From NCBI RefSeq assembly GCF_000208385.1, contig NC_015436.1:558001-622000 (forward strand): a DNA stretch of 64,000 bases, read 5' to 3'. The notes below the pieces were generated by a model. That model was given only the letters and a program-made list of their open reading frames with translations. It had not been told where the DNA came from and ran no database searches. Position numbers and translations under genes: made by a program. Positions within the stretch are counted from its first letter, which is position 1; each line of letters starts with the position of its first letter. Origin of the DNA: Parasphaerochaeta coccoides DSM 17374. GTDB lineage: Bacteria; Spirochaetota; Spirochaetia; Sphaerochaetales; Sphaerochaetaceae. This document shows, in pieces, positions 52,722 through 61,805 of this stretch.

Positions 52722-55334
52722 TTAGGCGTCGAAGGCACTTAGGAGCTTTCTGTACAGGAGGGCGGTGTTTTTCGCTGTCGCGCCAAGGTTCGTCCGTCTC
52801 AGCTCGTCAACGAGCTGTCCAAGAGCATAGATTGAATTGTCCAGTGCCTCAAAGCAATTCTTTCCCGCTGTAAAGTAATAGAGCCCCTGCCCATTGGTAT
52901 CCAAGGTGATGAATCCCAGAGTCTGCATGTCTTTTTTCATCTTGCATGGAGCAAGAAGGACTTCCAGTTTTTCCTCCAGGTCAGAACCATCATACACGCT
53001 GTAGCTTCCCGATGGAGGCTTTTCCTGTATGCCGCGGCTCACGTTCACCTTGCCCACCAGTTCAAGCGCATTGAAGAATTTGTCCCCCGGATGCATGGCA
53101 AATCCCTTGTACATCACGGCGACGCGGAAATTGCGTGGACGTTGAGCCGCTTTATCATTTGCCTGTTTCAGTACCGGCAAATCATCCCAAGGAATGACCA
53201 CCAAAGATGCGTCTTTAGCCAGGGCTTTATCCTTGATGACAGGATAGGTGTGTCCATAGATGGAAAACTGGTGTCCGTCTTGGCTGTCTTGGCCTTGGCC
53301 GTTTTGCTTGTCCTGAAAGGCTGGACGTTGAGGCCGGGAGTCGGGAGAATCTTTCCGTGTCTTCCTGTCGGAGGCAATTTTCTTTCCCCTACCTTCATTC
53401 TTGGAGGAAACGAACGAATCCCTGCGCTCCTGCCGACCTTCATCATGCCGTCCCAGCCCGGCGAATTTCTTTTCCAAGCCAGGATGAATCTGTTCAAGCC
53501 ATTCAGGACGGAGCGGACTGACACTACGGGCATACAGACGGCTTGTCTGGACAATCTCGCCAGCAAGGATGTACTGAGGAAGATCGCGGAACCACGCGCT
53601 GCCCGGATGAATGTATATCATGTCGGCGGTCAGGCTCTTGTACACGTTGCCACGCATCCTGCAACAGACATATTGGAGCAATCCGGAGGCAAGGCAGCAG
53701 AGGTAATCACGCACTGAACCACCATGGGTCAGGGGGAATCCGATTTCACTGACGATTTCGGAAAGTTGCTCATTGACGTTAAGGATTTCATCCATGCACT
53801 GGCGATCCAGATAGCGCTCCTTGCAGAAGGAATCTTTCCGGGACAGTGCGATATGCTCGTATAAACTGAACAATTGGAGATACATGACAAAATCCCCGTA
53901 CTCCGGTGAATTTAGCGATTTGTGCGCCGCACGAGCCGCGTCTTCCTCACCCGGCGGGAAAATAAAGGGAGTCTTTGAAGTCAGGAAGGATACAGCCATG
54001 ATTACTTCCTGCATGACATCAGGGTAGTGGAGCATTCCTTCGACAATCACCCTGGATTGTCGGGGCGGGAGGGGGAACTTGACCATCTGCTCCCCTATGG
54101 AAGTCAGATAGCGTTCTTGGTCGATGGCACCAATGAACCGAAGGGTTTTCTCCGCGCTGGAGATGGCGCTGGTCTTTGGTGGGGAAATGAAAGGGAATGT
54201 TTCATATTCAAGGATTCCCAGATCACTCATCCGCAGGATGACCTCACTGAGGTCAGTGCGCTGAATTTCTTCAAGCGTGTAGGTATTGCGGGAATCATAA
54301 TCCTTCTTGCCATAGAGCCGGTAGCATTTCCCCGGCGCAGTCCTTCCTGCACGCCCGGCACGCTGGTCGCAGGATGAACGGCTTACCGGAAGAGGAACCA
54401 GAGATGACGTGAAATCTTTCTGATTATAGAAATTCATCTTGGCAAGCCCGCTGTCTATGACGACCTTGATGCCATCAATGGTTATGCTTGTCTCGGCGAT
54501 GTTCGTCGCGACGACAATCTTTGTCTTTGCATTCGGAGTGGGGATGAATACCTTTTCCTGGTCCTCCCGTGAGAGGCGTCCGAAAAGAGGGATGATAAAG
54601 AGGCTGTTGCCGACGGGGGATGAGAGAAGATTCTGGATGCACGTCTTAATCTCAAATTCTCCCGGCAGAAATATCAGGATGTCTCCACCTTTCTCCGTGA
54701 CTGTCTGGGTAACGATACTAGTGATAGTATTGACCAAGGTGTCAATCTGGTTGGAATTTTCGACCGAAAGGTAGATGATTTCCACTGGATGAACCCTGGC
54801 ATCAATGGAAATGACCGGCGCGTTATTGAAGAAGCGTGAGAAGATTCCTGTATTGATGGTCGCTGAACTTATCAGAACCTTGAAGTCGCTCCGCTGTTCC
54901 AGTATCTGTTTGAGGAGGCCAAGGATGAAATCAATGTTCAAGCTGCGTTCGTGGGCTTCATCGACCAGAATGACCGAATAACGGGACAACATGGGGTCAG
55001 CCTTCAATTCTTGCAACAGGATGCCGTCTGTCATCACTTTTATCCGTGTGTCATGTGTCGTGGTATCACTGAAACGCATTTTGTATCCAACAAAGGAAGT
55101 GCCAGGAGAGGAGTCTATCTGTTTCCTGATGAAATCACTTACCGATAGCGTAGCTATGCGCCGGGGCTGGGTAATTCCGATGACGCCAGTCTGAGAATAA
55201 CCTGCCTCGTGGAGGATGATGGGCAACTGGGTCGTCTTGCCACTTCCCGTAGGGCTTTCGACGATGATTACTTGATTCTTTGCCAGAGCGTCGAGGATTT
55301 CCTGCCGGTGTCTGTATACCGGCAGCTCTTTCAT
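52722..55334 (-). CDS. DEAH-box RNA helicase (HrpA/HrpB type)
   Basis: 870 residues. Helicase motifs in order: GSGKTTQLP, TQPRRIA, DEAHERS, SSATINT, ATNIAETSITIDG, and QRAGRAGRTAPGKCYRLY. Winged-helix and ratchet regions follow, then a low-complexity basic stretch (about residues 650-710, e.g. RHDEGRQERRDSFVSS) and a C-terminal folded part. The DEAH HrpA/HrpB group acts on RNA; the exact role is unknown. The start at 55334 follows GAAGGA, 5 bases after the hisS stop, so they form an operon. Confidence 0.88.
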   Translation of the reverse strand: MKELPVYRHRQEILDALAKNQVIIVESPTGSGKTTQLPIILHEAGYSQTGVIGITQPRRIATLSVSDFIRKQIDSSPGTSFVGYKMRFSDTTTHDTRIKVMTDGILLQELKADPMLSRYSVILVDEAHERSLNIDFILGLLKQILEQRSDFKVLISSATINTGIFSRFFNNAPVISIDARVHPVEIIYLSVENSNQIDTLVNTITSIVTQTVTEKGGDILIFLPGEFEIKTCIQNLLSSPVGNSLFIIPLFGRLSREDQEKVFIPTPNAKTKIVVATNIAETSITIDGIKVVIDSGLAKMNFYNQKDFTSSLVPLPVSRSSCDQRAGRAGRTAPGKCYRLYGKKDYDSRNTYTLEEIQRTDLSEVILRMSDLGILEYETFPFISPPKTSAISSAEKTLRFIGAIDQERYLTSIGEQMVKFPLPPRQSRVIVEGMLHYPDVMQEVIMAVSFLTSKTPFIFPPGEEDAARAAHKSLNSPEYGDFVMYLQLFSLYEHIALSRKDSFCKERYLDRQCMDEILNVNEQLSEIVSEIGFPLTHGGSVRDYLCCLASGLLQYVCCRMRGNVYKSLTADMIYIHPGSAWFRDLPQYILAGEIVQTSRLYARSVSPLRPEWLEQIHPGLEKKFAGLGRHDEGRQERRDSFVSSKNEGRGKKIASDRKTRKDSPDSRPQRPAFQDKQNGQGQDSQDGHQFSIYGHTYPVIKDKALAKDASLVVIPWDDLPVLKQANDKAAQRPRNFRVAVMYKGFAMHPGDKFFNALELVGKVNVSRGIQEKPPSGSYSVYDGSDLEEKLEVLLAPCKMKKDMQTLGFITLDTNGQGLYYFTAGKNCFEALDNSIYALGQLVDELRRTNLGATAKNTALLYRKLLSAFDA

Positions 55335-55339
55335 GTCCT

Positions 55340-56641
55340 TCACGCGTTTTCCTTTGTCAGATGTTCGCACACCTGCGTGTCAGTCAGACCGTCCACGGTT
55401 TCCCGTGTCGCCAGATTCTTCACAGTCCATTTTTCTCCGTCCTCGGCTATGACCGCATAGGGAATATGACCGGATTCTGCGTATTTATACTGTTGTCCCG
55501 CTTTCTTGCTTGCTACGTATACGTCAACGGCAAGGCCGGAAGAACGGAGCAGGCGGGACAACGCAATGCACCGCGTCCTGTATTTTTCATCAACGACCAT
55601 CACCAACACATGCGCGGAGGCTGTATCGGTCATCAATGGGCTGTCCAGTTCGGCAAGCCCTGACATCAGTCGGTCAAGGCCGATCGAGGACCCGACTCCC
55701 GGTATCCGTTCCGGAGAATACATGGAGGCAAGGTCGTTGTACCGTCCTCCGCTGCACACCGAACCGATTGTTTGCAGGTCATCAAGGAATGTCTCGTACA
55801 CTATGCCCGTATAATAATCCAATCCGCGGGTGATTGAAGGATCAAGCTCGAATTTACTGGCGATGCCGGCATCGGAGAGCAGGTGGTATATCTCACGAAG
55901 ACGTCCGGAATGCTCTTGCTCCCCACCTGCAAGGGATGAAAGGTTCTCCAGTCTTTCCAGGAAATCCGTTCCTGCCGCGGGTGAAATATAGGACAGGACG
56001 GCATTGGCTTTTTCAGATGAGCCGGTCAGGACTTCAAGTTCCTCCCGCGTCGCCTCGGAACCAATTTTGCGCAGCTTGTCGACTGTCCTCAGGACATCGA
56101 CCGAATGATCCTGAATGCCGAGATGGGCAAGGAAAGCGTTAAAAAGCCCTCTGTGGGCGACATGAAAGGTTACTTTGTCTATTCCCATAGCCGTGAAGGA
56201 TTCATTCATGATGGAGAGAATCTCGAAGTCTGCCCACGCATTGTCTACGCCGACGATATCGAAGTCACACTGAGTGAACTCCCGGAAGCGTCCTTTCTGC
56301 GGATTTTCACCCCGCCAGACTTTGTCGATGTGGAAACGTTTGAAAGGTAGGGCAATCTCATGAGCATGGGCAGCCAGGAAACGTGCGAATGGTACGGTGA
56401 GGTCGAAGCGCATGGCGACATCCCTTCCCCCGTTGTCCGTGAAGCGGAATATCTGCTTGTCGGTTTCTCCGCCGCCTTTTCCCAGGAGGACTTCAGTATA
56501 TTCCAGCGCGGGAGTGTCAATGGGTACGAAGCCGAATGTGGAAAAAACGTGTTCCAGTCGGGAAATGATTCTTTTCTTCACAATTTCCTGCGCGGGAAGT
56601 GAATCTCTGAAGCCTTTCAGTATCTTTGGTTCAATTGGCAT
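55340..56641 (-). CDS. hisS: Histidyl-tRNA synthetase
   Basis: Class II synthetase, 433 residues. Motif 2 is VWRGENPQKGRFREFTQCDFD; the histidine-A signature is RGLDYYTGIVYE; motif 3 is GVGSSIGLDRLM. The C-terminal anticodon-binding domain includes KYRTRCIALSRLLR. First gene of an operon with the helicase. Confidence 0.96.
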   Translation of the reverse strand: MPIEPKILKGFRDSLPAQEIVKKRIISRLEHVFSTFGFVPIDTPALEYTEVLLGKGGGETDKQIFRFTDNGGRDVAMRFDLTVPFARFLAAHAHEIALPFKRFHIDKVWRGENPQKGRFREFTQCDFDIVGVDNAWADFEILSIMNESFTAMGIDKVTFHVAHRGLFNAFLAHLGIQDHSVDVLRTVDKLRKIGSEATREELEVLTGSSEKANAVLSYISPAAGTDFLERLENLSSLAGGEQEHSGRLREIYHLLSDAGIASKFELDPSITRGLDYYTGIVYETFLDDLQTIGSVCSGGRYNDLASMYSPERIPGVGSSIGLDRLMSGLAELDSPLMTDTASAHVLVMVVDEKYRTRCIALSRLLRSSGLAVDVYVASKKAGQQYKYAESGHIPYAVIAEDGEKWTVKNLATRETVDGLTDTQVCEHLTKENA

Positions 56642-56764
56642 GAAGGATGCTCCTGTTGCATTTTAAGCCCGGATGTTGTAAACCATAGTAGACAAATCCA
56701 GTGGAAACTGCAAGAAGCAGGGCGTGCCCGGCTGACTGCATGTTACGTACATTTCAGGTGAGGC

Positions 56765-58096
56765 ATGCTGATACGATATAAGCAGGATGAACGGGGAAAA
56801 AGTATTCCTGTTGCCAGAATCTATACACGCGGGGAACACGGCATTGATGATTCCCTGATTGATGCCGACGCGGCATGGTCGGTTCGGAAACTTCAACAGT
56901 CCGGAGCCGAGGCATATATCGTCGGTGGAGCAGTGAGGGATCTGCTGGTAGGTCATGTCCCCAAGGATTTCGACATTGCTACCAACGCCAGTCCACGCCA
57001 GGTTCAGAGGATGTTCTGGAACGCGCGAATCATCGGAAAACGTTTCAAACTTGTCCATCTTGTCTTCAATGACAAGATATTGGAAGTCTCGACCTTCCGT
57101 AGTGATGAGGAAATGGCGGAAGACGGAAGCAACAATGTCTTCGGTACGATAGAGCAGGATGCCCGGCGGCGGGACTTTACCATAAACGCTCTCTATTATG
57201 ACCCGATGACAGGGCATCTGCTGGATTTCAATGATTCCCTCCAGGATTTCAAGAAAAAACGCATCAGATCCTTGATTCCGCTCAAGGAAACCTTCATTGA
57301 GGATCCTGTGCGGATGATCCGCGCCATCAAATATGCTGTATCCACGGATTTTTCCCTGCCGTTGTCCCTCCGAATGGCCATCAGGAGTCATTCCAGGGAG
57401 CTGTCACGTGCGTCGGTAAGCCGTTTGACCGAGGAAGTGAATAAGATACTCGCGTCGGGTGTTTCCGCGCGAATCTTCAGGAAATTGAAAGATTACCAGC
57501 TTCTCGGATACATGCTCCCCGGCATAGCTCCCCATATCGGAACCCCGGCAATGAACGCATCCCTTGAAGCAATGGATGACGCGGTGATGTCAGCCAAGCA
57601 TGGCCGTGGCTCCGCAGTCTCCCGTGGGGAGATGATAAAGGCATTGGTTGCTCCCCTTGTCTCCCTTGGCGATGCATCGCTTTCCGTTGATGAGAGGTTC
57701 AAGGAAGTCTATAAGTCCATCAAGGCCATCATTGCTCCCATGACGCCGAGCAACTATGAGATTGAACTCGCTTGCGAACGCATACTTAGGGAAAATGGGT
57801 TCCGTACCCCGCGCAATTGTGTACGGCCTCGACCGTCCGGCATCCGTCCTCCCGGTCAGGCTCGTCGGAAAGGGGGGAGGCAGGAGAGCGGACGCCGTCG
57901 GCAGTCACCGAAAGCGGTCAAGCCCGGAGTCAAGCAGCTGGACATGGAAGAATCTGCCAGTGTGACTGCCCCTGGGACCGAAGCTGATATGCCGAAGACG
58001 TCTTCCCGTCCTAAGCGCAAGCGTCCGCACAGGCGCAGGAAAAAAAGCCCTGCAACTGCCACGCAGCAGCAAGCGGACTCTGTCGCCGTTGAATAA
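56765..58096 (+). CDS. pcnB: Poly(A) polymerase / class II nucleotidyltransferase, PcnB-like
   Basis: 443 residues. Core motifs are YIVGGAVRDLLVG, the catalytic DFDIAT, RRDFTINALYYDP and EDPVRMIRAIKYA. Unlike the cca product it has no HD domain and ends in about 100 residues of very basic sequence (PRPSGIRPPGQARRKGG, then RPKRKRPHRRRKKS), as in gammaproteobacterial PcnB. Probably adds poly(A) to RNA for decay. PcnB is preferred over CCA enzyme because of its motif flanks, the basic tail and the separate cca gene. Confidence 0.85.
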   Translation: MLIRYKQDERGKSIPVARIYTRGEHGIDDSLIDADAAWSVRKLQQSGAEAYIVGGAVRDLLVGHVPKDFDIATNASPRQVQRMFWNARIIGKRFKLVHLVFNDKILEVSTFRSDEEMAEDGSNNVFGTIEQDARRRDFTINALYYDPMTGHLLDFNDSLQDFKKKRIRSLIPLKETFIEDPVRMIRAIKYAVSTDFSLPLSLRMAIRSHSRELSRASVSRLTEEVNKILASGVSARIFRKLKDYQLLGYMLPGIAPHIGTPAMNASLEAMDDAVMSAKHGRGSAVSRGEMIKALVAPLVSLGDASLSVDERFKEVYKSIKAIIAPMTPSNYEIELACERILRENGFRTPRNCVRPRPSGIRPPGQARRKGGRQESGRRRQSPKAVKPGVKQLDMEESASVTAPGTEADMPKTSSRPKRKRPHRRRKKSPATATQQQADSVAVE

Positions 58097-58128
58097 GGTT
58101 AAGTAAGAAGCCAGAGGAAAATTCTCTT

Positions 58129-59001
58129 TTACATGCCCCATTCTTCAATTTCAAGGTTCACGCCGGTCGTTGCTATGCTGCCATATCTTTCCAGACTCTC
58201 AGCAATATAAACTTGCAGTTCCTGGAGCGTCGATGAAATTCTGTGGGAAATTGGCACACGCAACTTCACGGTCAGGTTGTAGCCTTCCGGAAGTAGTTGT
58301 ACGGAGACTTTTTTTACTTTCAGATGGGTGTCAAATTCATTGAGGCAGTGAACTACCATCTGTGTGAGGGCTACGTCACTGACGGCGACCCTGCCATGCT
58401 TGCTGAATCGAGGACGTACTATCGTTTTTTCAAAGACTTTTTTCTTCAACCATGGCAACTTGAGCTTGCTTCTGAAAAAAACGCTGAGAGAATCATAGAC
58501 AATCTGGGGATAATTGCGGGTTATCTCTATGGTAGGGACGGGGATGACATGCTTGCCTTCGGTGTAGCGTATCCGCATGGCGGTGTCGATTTCTTCCTTG
58601 GTGGCGATTTCCTCGATATGGAATATCTTCTCAGGCTCAGGCAGATTGAGGCGAGCCGCAATTTTCCGAACCATTTTCTCGCTTGTTCCGATGATGAGAA
58701 TTCTGTGATATTTTTCCTTCTGGAGGGCATTGATTACATCACTTTGCTTCTGGAGGTCATCAAAAAGAGCAGTTTTCACCGCAGTCAGGAAATTAGGCTC
58801 CTGCTTGGCCGAGCTTCCCGCGAGTATCCTGTCTCCACGTATCAGAAGTCCATCATCAATGATCAGCTCTATGTTGTATTTTTCAGCGACAAGTTTTGAG
58901 CGGAAACTCTTTCCTGTTCCGCTACGTCCAACCAGGGCATAAACCTTTATTCCTTTGAACTTCCAGAAAGCATAACGAAAAACTCGATTCATTGTTCTCA
59001 T
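58129..59001 (-). CDS. P-loop ATPase fused to an Asp23/Gls24-like C-terminal domain
   Basis: 290 residues. A Walker A loop GRSGTGKS lies near residue 25 with FDD and IDDGLLI acidic strands after it, resembling a small kinase or ATPase. From about residue 205 the sequence changes to an Asp23-like module: VAVSDVALTQMVVHCLNEFD, KKVSVQLLPEGYNLTVKLRV, VYIAESLERYGSI, TGVNLEIEEW. I infer a fusion of an ATPase with a domain known from envelope- or stress-related proteins. No known function. ATG at 59001 is chosen; an upstream TTG is possible. Confidence 0.65.
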   Translation of the reverse strand: MRTMNRVFRYAFWKFKGIKVYALVGRSGTGKSFRSKLVAEKYNIELIIDDGLLIRGDRILAGSSAKQEPNFLTAVKTALFDDLQKQSDVINALQKEKYHRILIIGTSEKMVRKIAARLNLPEPEKIFHIEEIATKEEIDTAMRIRYTEGKHVIPVPTIEITRNYPQIVYDSLSVFFRSKLKLPWLKKKVFEKTIVRPRFSKHGRVAVSDVALTQMVVHCLNEFDTHLKVKKVSVQLLPEGYNLTVKLRVPISHRISSTLQELQVYIAESLERYGSIATTGVNLEIEEWGM

Positions 59002-59122
59002 TATAGTCCAAATCAACTACAATGAACAGGAATTCCCTGTTGATATGTGAGTGAATTCACAATTTTAAATTCTTGGACAGGATGTCCGCATCCGTGTCCT
59101 CCGGTTGTTTTAAGGGGTATGT

Positions 59123-60439
59123 ATGATACGAAGCGTGACGTTCAGGCGTGGTGGAGTTCATCCGGTGGATTCAAAGTCATTTTCAGTAAACGTGGCGATT
59201 ACCCGCATGCCCATGCCGTCGGAACTGGTCATTCCTCTCGGTGCGCACATCGGTGCGCCTTCCACGTGTCTTGTAAAAGCGGGCGACAGAGTGGTGAGGG
59301 GACAGAAAATTGGTCAGTCTACAGGAAATGTCAGTACGAACGTACATTCGTCCGCCACGGGCGAGGTCAGGGCGATCCGTGAGATACACTTGTTCAATGG
59401 GGCAGTGTGCCAAGCGGTTGTCATTGCGCCGGACGCAATCCAGCCTGACATGGACGGTACTGCTGCCAGTACGGCTCCGGAGTGGAAGACGCTGACTCCG
59501 GCTGAATTGTCTGCCCTGATTCACGAAATGGGGGTCGTCGGTGCAGGAGGGGCGGCATTCCCGACTCATGTGAAACTTGCCGTACCCCCTGGACGCAGGC
59601 TTGATGCCTTGATTATCAACGGCAGTGAATGTGAACCTTATGTGACTGCCGACCATAGGCTCATGCTGGAACATGCCGACGAGTTGCTGGAGGGAATCGC
59701 CATCCTGAAGCGTATTCTGTCGCCTCCCGCCGTCTATATAGGCATTGAAAAGAACAAGATGGATGCGGTCACCTTGCTCCAGGATAAAATAAGTGCCCAA
59801 GGATTGGCCATCACGGTCTGTCCACTCCAGACAAAGTATCCCGAAGGTGATGAAAAGATTCTGATTAATGCCATACTGGGACGGGAGATTCCCCAAGGCA
59901 AGCTGCCCATCGATGCCGGAGCAATCGTAACGAACGTATCCACCGTATATGCCATCCGACAAGGTTGCGCATGCAAGATGCCGTTCATCGACCGGGTTAT
60001 CACCGTGACAGGCGAGTGCATTGCCCGTCCTGCGAATCTCCTGGTGCCGATTGGGGTCAAAGTCCGCGATGTGGTGGAATACTGCGGGGGATATTCCTCG
60101 ACTCCCGGTAAACTTATTACCGGAGGCCCCATGATGGGCTTCGAGGTTGATGAAGACGCTCCTGTGACCAAGGGCATGGATGGCATCGTCGCATTGCCTT
60201 CTGTCCCAGTCAGGCCGACAACCCCATGTATCTCATGCGGTCGATGTCTTGATGCCTGTCCCGTGGGTCTTTCTCCCACGACTATGTTTAAGTTAATTGC
60301 CAGCGGAAACATCAAGGCTGCTCTGGGCTTGAATTTAATGGACTGTAGGGAATGCGGGGCTTGTGCCTATGTCTGTCCCGCGCATATACCGCTTGCAGCG
60401 GGGTTCTCATGGGGCAAGAAAATGCGGAGGACGGTGTAA
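59123..60439 (+). CDS. rnfC: Rnf complex subunit RnfC
   Basis: Soluble electron-input subunit of the Rnf ion pump. 438 residues. The flavin/NADH-type domain contains GAGGAAFPTHVKL and INGSECEPYVTADHRLM; two 4Fe-4S binding motifs are intact (CISCGRCLDACPVG and CRECGACAYVCPAH). AAGGGG lies 5 bases before the ATG. First gene of rnfC-D-G-E-A. Both FeS motifs are complete, in contrast to the degenerate RnfA/RnfE downstream. Confidence 0.93.
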   Translation: MIRSVTFRRGGVHPVDSKSFSVNVAITRMPMPSELVIPLGAHIGAPSTCLVKAGDRVVRGQKIGQSTGNVSTNVHSSATGEVRAIREIHLFNGAVCQAVVIAPDAIQPDMDGTAASTAPEWKTLTPAELSALIHEMGVVGAGGAAFPTHVKLAVPPGRRLDALIINGSECEPYVTADHRLMLEHADELLEGIAILKRILSPPAVYIGIEKNKMDAVTLLQDKISAQGLAITVCPLQTKYPEGDEKILINAILGREIPQGKLPIDAGAIVTNVSTVYAIRQGCACKMPFIDRVITVTGECIARPANLLVPIGVKVRDVVEYCGGYSSTPGKLITGGPMMGFEVDEDAPVTKGMDGIVALPSVPVRPTTPCISCGRCLDACPVGLSPTTMFKLIASGNIKAALGLNLMDCRECGACAYVCPAHIPLAAGFSWGKKMRRTV

Positions 60440-60440
60440 A

Positions 60441-61805
60441 ATGGCTTTTGATGCTTTCATAAAAAAGGGTTCTCCCTATATCCATGATGGCTCGACCAGT
60501 TCCGTAATCATGTGGTCGGTTGTCATTGCGCTTTTACCCGCCGCGGCGTGGGGGGTGTGGATGTTTGGAATATCCGCGCTGTGGGTGCTTCTGGTTTCCG
60601 TCATTGTCGCCATGGGGACTGAATATCTTCTTGGGTTGATTGGGAGCGAAGCGCATGACATGAGCATCCTTGATGGTTCTGCGTGTGTTACCGGGCTGCT
60701 GGTCGGCATGAACATGCCTTCCTCTGTTCCCCTCTATGTTCCCGCGATAGCGTCGGTCTTTGCCATCGCAGTGGTCAAATGGCTTTTCGGAGGACTTGGC
60801 GCCAACTGGATGAATCCGGCGTTGGGAGGTCGTGCCTTCGTATTTTTCTCGTTCACTTCGGCCATGTCATCCTTTCCCGTGCCTGGTGTCCTTACGCAGG
60901 CATCGGTTCCTGTCGCCGCCGCAGCAAGTACCGTAGCCGCAGCAAGTACCGTAGCCGCAGCAAGTACCGTAGCCGCAGCAAGTACCGTAGCCGCAGCAAG
61001 CACCGTAGCCGCAGCAAGCACCGTAGCCGCAGCAAGCACCGTAGCCACAGCAAGCACCGTAGCCACAGCAAGCACCGTAGCCACAGCAAGTACTGTAGCC
61101 ACAGCAAGCACCGTAGCCACGGCAAGCACCGTAGCCACGGCAAGTACCGCTGTAGTCGCTGATGCAGTGGCAAGTGCTACTCCTCTTGCCTTGATAAAGA
61201 CAGCTCTTGCCTCCGGAAAAGGGGTGGGGCAGGGTTTTGCTGAACTGATGACCGCACAAGGATATCCTGCCACTGAATTTGCCAAGAGCATATCAGACTT
61301 CTTCGGTGGTCACGTCTCTCCCTATGCTGTCGATGCTTTCTTTGGGAATATAGGCGGCTCCATTGGTGAAATCAGCGCAATCCTGCTTCTTGCAGGGGGC
61401 ATATTCCTCCTTGTGAAGAAAATCATTTCATGGCATATCCCCGTGTCTTATCTTGGTTCCTTTGGACTTTTGGCGTGGATATTCGGCGGACTCCGTTCGG
61501 AGCTACCTCTTTTCCATGGCGATGTCCTTCTTCCTTTGCTAACCGGCGGTCTTGTCTTGGGAGCCTTATTCATGGCCACGGATATGGTCACTTCACCTAT
61601 CACCAATCCGGGACGGCTTGTTTTTGGCATTGGATGTGGCGTCCTGACATTCCTTCTTCGTTACTATGGTTCCTTGCCGGAAGCGACATCCTTGGCAATT
61701 CTCATAATGAACATTCTGACTCCTACCATTGACAGGTACATCCGACCGAGGCTGTATGGAACCGGACGACAGGCAAAATTGGGAAACAGGGAGGTGACGG
61801 CATGA
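60441..61805 (+). CDS. rnfD: Rnf complex subunit RnfD, with internal hexapeptide repeat
   Basis: 454 residues; the family is usually about 310-350. Membrane segments begin at about residue 22; the periplasmic covalent-flavin site is recognised as DAVASATPLALIK with Thr247. Immediately before it, residues 161-238 are 13 copies of AASTVA or TASTVA (the last is TASTAV), encoded by an 18-bp tandem repeat. The C-terminal half keeps normal features (NIGGSIGEISAILLLAGGIFLL, GALFMATDMVTSPI). ATG at 60441 directly follows the rnfC stop. Confidence 0.9.
   Translation: MAFDAFIKKGSPYIHDGSTSSVIMWSVVIALLPAAAWGVWMFGISALWVLLVSVIVAMGTEYLLGLIGSEAHDMSILDGSACVTGLLVGMNMPSSVPLYVPAIASVFAIAVVKWLFGGLGANWMNPALGGRAFVFFSFTSAMSSFPVPGVLTQASVPVAAAASTVAAASTVAAASTVAAASTVAAASTVAAASTVAAASTVATASTVATASTVATASTVATASTVATASTVATASTAVVADAVASATPLALIKTALASGKGVGQGFAELMTAQGYPATEFAKSISDFFGGHVSPYAVDAFFGNIGGSIGEISAILLLAGGIFLLVKKIISWHIPVSYLGSFGLLAWIFGGLRSELPLFHGDVLLPLLTGGLVLGALFMATDMVTSPITNPGRLVFGIGCGVLTFLLRYYGSLPEATSLAILIMNILTPTIDRYIRPRLYGTGRQAKLGNREVTA
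60921..61154 (+). repeat. 18-bp tandem repeat, 13 copies, inside rnfD
   Basis: The unit is GCAGCAAGTACCGTAGCC. Copies 1-4 are identical; 5-7 change one base; 8-12 change the first codon to ACA or ACG; 13 is diverged. It stays in frame, so gains or losses of units change protein length without a frameshift. No spacers, so not a CRISPR array. Confidence 0.97.

Noticed and set aside
60921-61154. Possible CRISPR array
   Set aside because: Repeats are contiguous 18-bp coding units without spacers.
60734-61291. Long minus-strand open frames opposite the rnfD repeat
   Set aside because: They arise because an 18-bp repeat stays open in several frames; the plus strand carries the recognisable RnfD sequence.
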